From NCBI GenBank assembly GCA_030765065.1, contig CM060979.1, forward strand, positions 22,287,001 to 22,351,000: DNA of 64,000 bases. Reading direction: 5' to 3'. Position 1 is the stretch's first letter. Each line of letters begins with the position of its first letter. Positions 55,310-64,000 of the stretch are shown here, piece after piece. This DNA comes from Deroplatys truncata (Eukaryota; Arthropoda; Insecta; Mantodea; Mantidae). The translations under genes were made by a program, and so were the position numbers. The notes beneath the pieces were generated by a model, which was given only the letters and a program-made list of their open reading frames with translations, did no database searches and was not told where the DNA came from.

Positions 55310-56590
55310 ATTTAAAAGCAGTATCCACCACAGCACCCTAACTGACAGCCGTCGAGGAAGAACATGTTCTGAACATTCTGAATGCACAAGATAGTATTAT
55401 TAAATGTACTATAGATATAGAAAAGGATCACGTGTAACCTTTTTTGGATTTAACGATAACAAGGAACAATAATACTTTAAAATTTGGGATTTAGAGAGAA
55501 TGTGCCCATGGGGACAATATATAAAAAAAATCTGATGTGTTGCACGCGCATAACTTTCTCTACTCGGGTACAAGTATTTTTACAAACGCTTATTGCTAAT
55601 TTTCTTGTAGGTACAAGTGGAATATGGTAGGTTTTAAGCGATAGTCAAATCTTTAAAGAGCTGGTTGCTATGTGGAGTATTTCATTCTCTTTGTATGTCC
55701 AGGACATAAAAAACGAATAACGAATTCCCATTTGAGAAACAAACAAATAACAAGCAATATCTCGGAAATGGTTCATTCGACAAAAATGTAGATGACATAA
55801 ATTTTTTTTACGAGATCTACACTTTTTATGCAACAAATTTTGTATATCTCTTATGGTTTACCAGTTATGCAAAAGTCGTTCATAATGAAGAATACTTTTA
55901 GAGACATTCCCAGAAAATTCGAGATATGCATTTCATTTGTCATGAAAATATCTTAAACATATGATATTTTAATCAAAATCGTCAGAGATATTTTTGAGAA
56001 AGTTAAAATTTTCGCAAAATGTTCCATGTAAAGGGTAATCTGGGGTGAGGGGATTTTCTTGAAAACCTTCGTGTCGCATCTCTGGAAGATACTGAACCTA
56101 AATACCAAGTTTGGTGTTATCCGAATGTTCGTTTCTGAGTTATGCTGTTCACAGACACACAGACGGACATGTTTACAAAAATGCTTTTTTTGGATTCAGT
56201 GGGCCTCAAAACATATATTTCGGGTGAAATCTCGGTATCGAATTTTTGGGTGGAATACAATACTTCCCCTACTTACTATACGTAGTAGAGAAAGTAAAAA
56301 TGAAGAAATTGCCTGGTGGGCTGCAAGAATCATGAAGATGTTTATATTGGTAGAACAAAAAGAAACACTCGTATAAGGGAGCACCAAAGGAATATTAAAT
56401 TGAAACAAACTGACACATATGGTATTTACAGCCACTTTTGGACACCAAATGACAAGATCGGTCGTGAAATAAAATTAGTGAAGTCAATTCAAACTCCTTC
56501 ACAACTAGATATTTGGGGGAAAATAATTATTTATAGTAATACCAACAACACTGTGAACTTTGAAATCTCACCACCTGACGTCATTATGTA
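55310..56590 (+). pseudogene. Penelope-like element (RT tail and GIY-YIG region), split by Rep-A
   Basis: Before the Rep-A insert (to 55525) the plus strand reads EEEHVLNILNAQDSIIKC and, past a stop, PFLDLTITRNNNTLKFGI, the segment around the end of the palm domain in Penelope-like reverse transcriptases. After the insert, 56300-56590 reads KNHEDVYIGRTKRNTRIREH then HFWTPNDKIGREIKLVKS and VNFEISPPDV, the GIY-YIG-type endonuclease region; YIGRTKR and RIREH are its core. About 200 residues between the two parts are absent, so the copy was already deleted or lost sequence on insertion. Penelope-like elements use this nuclease for target-primed insertion. Stops and the insertion make it inactive. 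Confidence 0.7.
55531..56295 (+). mobile_element. Rep-A copy 10, nested in the Penelope-like fragment
   Basis: TCTGATGTGTTGCACGCGCATA start with eight A before it, ending TACGTAGTAGAGAAAGT and then AAAAA. An internal deletion removes part of the 5' third. Very short CA tract (ACAGACACACAGACGG). Confidence 0.85.
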
Positions 56591-58500
56591 ATTTATCGAA
56601 TCAACTCATAGGAGACGAGAGAGGAGGAAGAAGAGTTCTCCATCTACATTTCAGAGGGCAGTTTTCTCAATCCATGGAAAAAAAGAAGAAACAGATCCAA
56701 GTAGTAACTGTTTACACCAGATGGCAGCAGGACCTTCTTCTACTTCTCATGCTGGCGACAGGAGGGACGGGCCTCGCAGTCGACCTTCAGCTGAAGTTGG
56801 AATGAAATCACATCCCGAAAACGTTCCTGCCACACCTCTTGATGTAAGTGATGGGTCTCAACAATGTCGACATAGCAGGTTTTAAACTCCGCGTGAATAT
56901 GCTATTTCCTGACCAACACATCAACGTAATTCGAAACCACTATTCTGCAGCATCCCTATTCCTATCTGTGTCTTACGGTTAAACCTTGCTGAGGCTGATC
57001 ACGCAGCAAAAGCGTGCCAGCAGTTATTTAAGTGTGATAGGAAGCCACTACTGTCCATTCCAAACCAGAGTGCCTTTCACTGAAAACAAACCCTTTGTAT
57101 TATCCGCGTGAAAGTAGTGCGCAATCCCCGCCCCTAATGGCTGCTTCTTCTCCTCTCACGTGCTTGTTGAACACTGTTTAAATCTATAAAAACGCGCCCT
57201 GCCTGAGAATCATAGTTCAAAATGCAACCTGAGGTAACAATCTATTTTATAAGTCTGCGGCAATGAACATTTTACTTACGTTAATCACAATCCTCGGGCA
57301 AAGATGCAACACCCAAATCCGAATCCTCCGAAGATGGCTCAGCTGCCATATCGGAATCAGAACTACTCTCCAAAATAATGACAAGCTTATCCACAATTCC
57401 ACAGCACTATCGCACTTAAAACAAGTTCCCACATTTTATCCTCTTCTATGTTGCATTATGTCTGTTTATATTCCCTGCTCGCTTTGGTTACACTTCTCAC
57501 TGAAACGCCTGTAAAATCTGATATTAGTTTCGTAATGTGCACTAATGCAAGTGTCGGGTATTTTTCTAATAGTGAGTTGAATATATGAAGAGCTGTATGT
57601 TTTTCGTTACTTTGTAACTGTTTCTCGCTTTTGTGTTTGAACAGTTTATTTGCACCACACGCACCTTCCTCTGCAATGTGAACTCAAATACCAACTGACT
57701 AAATCACAAGATTTGACCTGAGCTGAGCATATGTGTGTTAGTGTATTATGAATGACTGTTCGCTTATCATATATCCTGTGTTACGCAAAGTGTTTATTCG
57801 GTACTCAGATAGCACCTCTGGGGATTCATTGCCGCATTTCTTGTATATGTAAGATGCATGCAGTTGGTATTAACAAGTAAGATGCTCTCGGCGTTAGTGC
57901 AATAGCAGGCGAAAATCATATTTTGTAATCTCTTAACAGCTAGTATATATCCATTACCTTTAACGATGAGTTCTTATGATAACCGCAATAAAATGTGCAG
58001 TTCTAACCCTTTTCTGCTCTAATATTTCATAATACAGTACATGTATTAAGGAACTATTCACGCTGGCGTAAGAGTGTATTCTTGGGTTCGTGACAAGCAG
58101 AAACACGTGCTTCTGTTTACATCAGAGGGAACTCTGGTTTGGAATGGACAATAGAGGCCTAGGTCTCCAACGGGACCCGGGGGGGGGTAGGGCTTCAACC
58201 GAGTGACTCTCTCAAGCCCGAGGACTTTTCCTTTGGGTCGGCACCTGAAAATTTTAATCCGGCCCCCCATTACAGGGGCTTACGCGCGTCAAGAGCAAGA
58301 CCACCGATAAACCGGTAGACCGACAGTGAATCTAGCACACTCTCTACCGGCCATGCGTTACCGAAGGACCTTGAGGCGTCTCACAACCCCATTTGGACGT
58401 CACCCAATCTCCCATGGGGTATTATATTCCTAAAGAATAGGAATTTTCAATGGTGAAAGAATTATCGAATGGCGGCTTAGACCGCTGGCGTCTCACCAAG
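56591..58500. other. Stretch without recognised gene; one acidic reading
   Basis: No repeat family recognised. On the minus strand 57409-57281 reads an acidic, Ser-rich segment (ILESSSDSDMAAEPSSEDSD) ending at a stop next to a GTAAGT donor-like site (57280-57275). Such acidic stretches occur at the N-terminus of some transposases and many host proteins, so I assign no function. 58127-58330 is GC-rich with a run of nine G at 58180. Confidence 0.35.
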
Positions 58501-58504
58501 GGTT

Positions 58505-58770
58505 CAATCTAAGGGAACAGCATGCGGGAATTGTGGTGGACAAAGCGGTGTCTGTGCGGGTTTTCCCCGGGTTATCCACCATTCATTCCACCAATTGCTC
58601 CATCACCTTTCCTTTCATTCAAATGACCGTCATTTCATATCATCTCCTTCCTCGCTCTCATACCCGGCTTCGGTCTGATTACCTGTCCTGACTGTTCTCT
58701 CTGATCCGTAGTCTGACGCCAGGCACCCGTTTGTAAGTCCTGCAAACCTTAACAAGGGGAGGATAAACAG
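58505..58770 (+). mobile_element. SINE-3 copy 2
   Basis: GCGGGAATTGTGGTGGACAA, GCGGTGTCTGTGCGGGTTTT, CCACCAATTGCTCCATCACC, CATACCCGGCTTCGGTCTGA, GTAAGTCCTGCAAACC and an A-rich end match SINE-3 copy 1. The tRNA head is degraded (CGGCTTAGACCGCTGGCG upstream). Confidence 0.7.
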
Positions 58771-58828
58771 AAAAAGAAGAAGAAAGAATTATCAAAATCG
58801 GTTGAGTGAGTTTTGAGATTACCATACA

Positions 58829-58858
58829 CTCACACACACACACACACACACACACACA
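58829..58858. repeat. (CA)n microsatellite
   Basis: Perfect CA run not obviously within Rep-A or Rep-B. Confidence 0.95.
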
Positions 58859-58859
58859 A

Positions 58860-60084
58860 TGCATGCATACAAAGTTTTTCTCTTTGTAATATTACTATGA
58901 ATACAATTCAGATTCCTGCGCAAATACGCAGTGTATATAATTGCAGTATAGCCTTAATGAAGCCCTTTATGACACAATTAAATGCATTTTAATAAAGAAG
59001 ATATATTCCTGAGGCACAATAAAATATTGTTTATATAATCTACTTAAAGTAACATTAGAAGACGTTTATTATCGAAATCATGCCGTAGTTGTGAGGAAAT
59101 GGAATGTTTTTCTTTCACACAAATTAGGAGTTTTAAAGCGTTATTCTGTAAGTAAATCATAAACTGTCACCCTCAGTTAAGTACTTCTACAGGTACAATG
59201 ACACACCCGAAGTGGCAGCAACAGAAAAAAAAAAAGATAAAGAATGGAAGTCTTGCAGCTCAATATCTGCCTGTAACAAATGCTGCGCTGGTGGCGTCAC
59301 ACAGGGGCCGCTTTTCCCCATAGCTAGAGGGGAAATGAAACGGTCACTGGTCGAACCAATTAGCAAATGACAGTCGCTTTCCCTACTCACTTCTGTAACC
59401 CTAGCCTCTACTTTTATCTCACTACCGCCCGGGCATAAAGTGAAAAATTTAAAATTGAATTCTAAATGTGAATGATGGTATGCCTATCCCCTCTAGACTA
59501 AAATAATAATTGGCTTGTCTTTGGTATGAAACATTTCAAGCTCTTTTGGAGTGCATGTAACCGTGTAAAGTAGAACGTCTCTTTGGTGTGTACGGGGGGT
59601 GCTTGTATGCGTGAAGCTATCAGAATGCGCCACTTCCGTAATTTTTGTGTTTTGATTTCGGAGAATCAAATTTTCTGTCGATTACTGGCACCCTGAAGGC
59701 TGCTAATATTGCGCTTGTTGCTATTTCCATTCTGAAATAAAATGCTATAGAATGTAACGTCAGCGATGTTGAAGATTGTATCACCTTAAGCGTCCACATT
59801 TCCGCTTTTCGGTAAGTTCACAACTTCCTATAATCGGTCCAGCCTTAGAACCAGACTTGGTGTGAACAAAACACTTTGGATTCTTCCGCGTCAGCCTCGT
59901 GTTCGTATCAGCTGTGAGCAGCAACTGCAATAAACACTGAAATAAACGCTGAGTTGAAATTTTATGATAATGGTTAAGTGAACATAGTAATTGGAAAAAA
60001 ACCTGTAATGTTCATAAATAAATAAACACATGATAATCAAAATAAAACTCAGGTTCATCTGTAACTGCTTCGCTATATTTTGCA
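58860..60084. other. Stretch without recognised gene
   Basis: About 1.2 kb with no repeat family or coding motif recognised. Short frames (59187-59390, 59891-60109) have no domain. Confidence 0.35.
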
Positions 60085-60680
60085 AAAATATGTAACATAA
60101 GGTTCTCAAAACTATACATCATGGCTTAATTTATTTGCACATTCAATATGGCATAGAGGTATGGGGTAGCTGTAGTAATACCCTCACCCAGAGGGTTCTA
60201 GTACTCCAAAAAAATGTATCAGAACAATGTTCAAAATGGGAAAACGTGAGTCCTGTAAGTAAGTCTTCAAAAGAGAAAAACTGTTTACTATAGTGTCTTT
60301 GTACATATATAAAGTAATCTGTCTGACTGAACTGCAGTAGGGAAATGCATGGTCACGACACAAGGTGTAAATTGGACTTGCAACAAAATGGTTATAATTT
60401 AAAATCTGTAAACAAAGATCCCTTTATATTTGGTTTATATATGCACAACCGATTGCTAACTGAAGTAAAATGTGTAAGCAACAACTTTAGATTCAAACAG
60501 AGTGTAAAAAATATATTTTAAACAGTCCTGTATATAATATTCATACTTTCAACAAAGTGTAAACAAACACATATAGTTTCTAAACCGTAATTTAAGTTTT
60601 TATCTTTGTACTTGACAATGCTCGAAACTTGTAATTGAGTCTATGGGCAATAAACTTATCAAACATAATTTGTATTTGTA
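60085..60680 (+). pseudogene. Non-LTR retrotransposon ORF2 C-terminal remnant
   Basis: The plus strand reads LIYLHIQYGIEVWGSC and VLVLQKN, then after a frameshift IRTMFKMGKRESCK and VFKREKLFTIVSLYIYKVI. This is the conserved region after the reverse transcriptase in many insect LINEs (typically YGIxxWG, VLVLQKRAIR, and a CKPLFK-like motif). Stops and frame changes make it inactive. The 3' region carries TATGGGCAATAAACTTATC at about 60640, consistent with a LINE 3' end. The clade is not determined and the copy is heavily 5'-truncated. Confidence 0.65.
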
Positions 60681-61139
60681 TGGGAGAGGTAAAATATGGG
60701 TCTCCATAATACGATATCCTCTCTGTAAATAATTATATTCACTTTACTTCTCTTAACAAACATATATCTAATTTATAGTAATTATTTATGACAGGTGAAG
60801 GCGTAGGATTACTGTTGACAGAATTTAAGGTTTTGTCTAACGCTGGCGTTCCTTATTAAAGAAAACTCGTGCGCTTTCCTACGAATAGCACGATTGGTAA
60901 AGTAATTTGCTTTTTCTAGTTCTGGCTTGCCTCTGTTTCTTTTCTACTTTGATGTTCGCAATGCTCCCGTTTCCTTTAATTCTTTACGCGCACACGTAGC
61001 GTTGCACCCGGACACACCGATATAAATTGCAGCAGAGGCGCAGTTAGGAAGGTGTTTTGGGGGTTGGAACCCCCCTTGCTAAACAAAATGTAAAAACAAA
61101 TAGCAAAATTGTTCTGTTAAAATAATAGCATCTTTATAC

Positions 61140-61380
61140 GTTGGCAGAAACGAGATAATTCCTAATCCTATCACCTGGTAGTGCTATATTTACGTCGCAT
61201 GTCTTAGACAATATCGCCAAAGGTGACAGCAACAGAAACTGTACTTTAGATGGCGCTGGTACAATCATGTTAACACCTCTGGGACATGTTTTCGTTCCGG
61301 AGCTAAATTTGAGTGCAATATCTCCCAGTTTAGAACATAACTACGATTAAAAACAGCATTTTGTAGTGAAATAAAATGGC
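61140..61380 (-). repeat. Rep-D copy 2
   Basis: Inverted match to 32445-32690 over about 240 bp (minus strand GCTCCGGAACGAAAACATGT, GCGCCATCTAAAGTACAG, GTAAATATAGCACTACCAGG). It ends about ten bases before a mariner terminus. 60681-61139 has no recognised element. Confidence 0.6.
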
Positions 61381-61392
61381 CAGCATTGCTAA

Positions 61393-61510
61393 TACCAGGC
61401 ATGTTTTTAAAGCAAGTGCCGTTACTTTTTAAAAAAATAACAGAACCTTATTTTCCAAATACTTGATTATCGTTCATTACCTTACACTACTTCTCCACAT
61501 AGTCACCGTG
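61393..61510 (+). mobile_element. Deleted-mariner left-end fragment (copy 4)
   Basis: Starts after TA as CCAGGCATGTTTTTAAAGCA and continues GTGCCGTTACTTTTTAAAAA, ACAGAACCTTATT, and CCTTACACTACTTCTCCACA, matching the right-side 3' UTR section of the family as seen at 5698-5820. It stops abruptly where the satellite begins. Confidence 0.75.
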
Positions 61511-62770
61511 GTGAAGTGATAGTTTCGACTAAGTAGAGAGACAGTGAAAGTTGAACTAGATCACATTAGTGAAGTGACATTGTGAACTAAGTGAAGTGAC
61601 AGTGAAAGTTGCACTAGATCCTCGTAATGAAGTGACAGGTGGACTAAGTGAAGTGGCAGTGAAAGTTGAACTAGATCAAATTAGTGAAGTGTCAGTGTGA
61701 ACTAAGTGAAGGGACAGTGGAAGTTGAACTAGACCAAATTAGTGAAGTGGCAGTTTGGACTAAGTGAAGAGACAGTGAAAGTTGAACTAGATCACATTAG
61801 TGAAGTGACATTGTGAACTAAGTGAAGTGACAGTGAAGGTTGAACTAGATCCTCGCAGTGAAGTGACGATGTAAGTGAAGAGACAGTGAAAGTTGAACTA
61901 GATCACATTAGTGAAGTGACATGAACTAAGTGAAGTGACAGTGAAAGTTGAACTAGATCTCGTAGTGAAATGACAATGTGGACTAAGTGAAGTGATAGTG
62001 AAAGTTGAACTATACCAAATTAGTGAAGTCATAGTGTGAACTAAGTGAAGAGACAGTGAAAGTTGAACTAGATCTCGTAGTGAAATGACAATGTGGACTA
62101 AGTGAAGTGATAGTGAAAGTTGAACTAGACCAAATTAGTGAAGTGATGTTGTGCACAAAGTGAAGAGACAGTGAAATTTGAACTAGATCACATTAGTGAA
62201 GTGACAGTGTGGACTAAATGAAGTGACAGTGAATGTTGAACTAGACCAAATTAGTGAAGTCATAGTGTGAACTAAGTGAAGAGACAGTGAAAATTGAACT
62301 AGACCTAATTAGTGAAGTGATGTTGTGCACAAAGTGAAGAGACAGTGAAATTTGAACTAGATCACATTAGTGAAGTGACAGTGTGGACTAAATGAAGTGA
62401 CAGTGAATGTTGAACTAGACCAAATTAGTGAAGTCATAGTGTGAACTAAGTGAAGAGACAGTGAAAGTTGAACTAGACCAAATTAGTGAAGTGATGTTGT
62501 GCACAAAGTGAAGAGACAGTGAAATTTGAACTAGATCACATTAGTGAAGTGACAGTGTGGACTAAATGAAGTGACAGTGAATGTTGAACTAGACCAAATT
62601 AGTGAAGTCATAGTGTGAACTAAGTGAAGAGACAGTGAAAATTGAACTAGACCTAATTAGTGAAGTCATAGTGTGAACTAAGTGAAGAGACAGTGAAAGT
62701 TGAACTAGATCATATTAGTGAAGTGACAGTGAAGGTTGAACAAGATCGCATTAGTGAAAATACAGTAAAA
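61511..62770 (+). repeat. 58-bp satellite array with 174-bp higher-order repeat
   Basis: About 21 to 22 units of 58 bp, each made of two related parts that start AGTGAAGTGACAGTG and AGTGAAGAGACAGTGAAAG, followed by TTGAACTAGATC or TTGAACTAGACC and a short variable end (CACATT, CAAATT or CTCGTA). Between 62138 and 62659 three variants alternate in fixed order, giving a 174-bp period: GATGTTGTGC occurs at 62145, 62319 and 62493. Earlier units are less regular and some are shortened. No open frame spans it. Confidence 0.9.
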
Positions 62771-62935
62771 ACTGGATGAAGCAGAGTATTTCACCATTAG
62801 GTTACCCGTAAAAAGTTACTTTCTAAATGCGACAGGATCAGTTATCTGGACGTTCACTACTTATTGGCAAAAAAAACCTACACACAACTTTACTTCTTTG
62901 TTTGTAAGACTAACTTTGTTTATTTGCCGTTGGAG

Positions 62936-63006
62936 CATGGATGGGCGGACAGACGAACGGCGGATGGACGGATGAGCGACGGATGGATGGATGGATGTAA
63001 GGATGA
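62936..63006. repeat. Degenerate (GGAT)n / (GGAC)n repeat
   Basis: GCATGGATGGGCGGACAGAC followed by GGATGGACGGATGAGCGACGG and four GGAT units. Confidence 0.85.
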
Positions 63007-63020
63007 ATCGAAGGAACATA

Positions 63021-64000
63021 AGAACATCAGATGATATTAAATCTCTTCCCTAGACTGTCTGTGCCGTGTGCTAATTACTTTATGAAGGTCACGTAACAAC
63101 ACTGAAATTGTGATCTATGTTGGCAGCCAATTTAATCACTGCTGCTATTGTATTTTAAACTACCATAGATGAAGCAGTAGAAGCGAACTCCACTTAGGTA
63201 TAAGGGTTTCCAAACTAGTTAAGAGCTCTGTGGGGTTTATTCCACGACCACATTCGGCTACGGAGTTAGAGATAGGCACGTGTTCGCAAATTACATCGAG
63301 TATTTCCAAGAGCTATTGAAGCGCTGGAACCCCTTTGGAAATCAGAAGAGCTGACGAATCCTCTTATCAAATGATCAGCTTTTCTTGATAATATGCATAG
63401 TGGTGTAGAAGATGGTCATGAGAACAGTCCTGAAATTTCATTAAGCTTTGTCCTAGGGACTTAATAATTGGCATTAATTCCTCTTCTAAATTCCTTCATT
63501 TATGTATTTTAATTTTCCAATACATTGTTTTCCAAAATATTTATCCAAGTACCTATAAATATTTTGTATTACGTATGTTCCTGATTCTTTTGCTCTACTT
63601 TACACTTAGGGAAAACTTTCGTAACAGTCTTCATTCGATCAGCCTGACATTTTGGTATTTATGTTCTCCCGTAATAATAATAATAATAGTAATAATAATA
63701 ATAATAATAATAATTTCTGAACCTACTACTTCTCTTAAAACTAGCTTTACTTAAAGTTTCGCCTTTTAATTTAATTTTTAAGTGATCCGTTTCATAGAGA
63801 TACACAAAGTGAGTTTCTTCGTTTACTGATTGCCTACCTCTCGCTTGCATACGTATAACGCTTTTAAATGCAGTAAACACAAGTGTGGAAGCGACCTGTG
63901 CTGCCGAAGAAAAGTAATATGGAGCCGGTAAACCCAAGCAAAAACACGCTGGGACCCATGGAACACACTTGGAAACGTTTCGTGCTACTTATAGTAACAA
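63021..64000. other. Stretch without recognised gene; (AAT)n at 63672-63713
   Basis: Unassigned AT-rich sequence. An interrupted TAA/AAT microsatellite at 63672-63713 generates the poly-Tyr part of the 92-aa minus-strand frame (63659-63937); its upstream part has no recognised domain. Confidence 0.5.

Noticed and set aside
61511..62770. CRISPR array
   Set aside because: The repeats are contiguous 58-bp tandem units without unique spacers, in a eukaryotic context.

Overview
This window is eukaryotic and most likely from an arthropod, probably an insect with a large, repeat-rich genome. The sequence is AT-rich, has no operon structure, and carries several mariner/Tc1 families, tRNA-derived SINEs, I-like LINE remnants, a Penelope-like fragment, a PIF/Harbinger-like element, LTR-like elements and many microsatellites. 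The species cannot be named from sequence alone. I found no convincing intact host protein gene. Nearly every recognisable coding segment is a decayed transposon, and the remaining open frames are short, low-complexity or frame shadows inside repeats.

The dominant content is a superfamily of roughly 0.9 kb non-coding repeats, here called Rep-A, Rep-B and Rep-C. They share an architecture: a 5' end reading TCTGATGTG..., a subterminal ACTTTCTCTAC inverted repeat, an internal CA/TG microsatellite at a fixed position, and a small hairpin just before the 3' end GTAGAGAAAGT. Rep-A is the youngest. It sits inside older Rep-B or Rep-C copies at runs of T three times, and it forms a head-to-tail dimer, a copy with extra 5' termini, and a fold-back chimera. 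The layout resembles Helentron-associated (HINE/DINE-1-like) elements, but that assignment is inference.

Layout: 0-5 kb holds a LINE 3' end, a Rep-B/Rep-C cluster, an LTR-like element, a 70-bp tandem array built from a reverse-transcriptase motif, and a SINE whose tRNA-like core lies between inverted arms. 5-12 kb holds two copies of an internally deleted mariner, an I-like LINE 3' end split by a SINE, and long SINEs. 13-16 kb is one Rep-B copy interrupted by two LTR-like insertions. 17-29 kb carries a third deleted mariner, Rep-A/Rep-B copies, a D41D mariner pseudogene and a truncated Tc1 pseudogene. 29-42 kb has SINEs, an inverted pair of LTR-like elements, a mariner 3' fragment and a second copy of the TATA-containing LTR. 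42-56 kb has the most informative Rep-A insertions, a mauritiana-like mariner, a Harbinger-like element with a Myb/SANT-type reading, and a Penelope-like element split by Rep-A. 56-64 kb has a further LINE 3' end and a 58-bp satellite with a 174-bp higher-order period.

The elements do not form a pathway. The window is a layered record of transposition: old Rep-B/Rep-C and LINE/PLE sequence was invaded by LTRs, SINEs, mariners and Rep-A. Stretches at about 17.66-18.5, 24.4-25.2, 37.0-38.5, 39.5-40.4, 53.9-54.7, 56.6-58.5 and 58.8-60.0 kb lack recognisable repeats and are the best places to look for ordinary host sequence.
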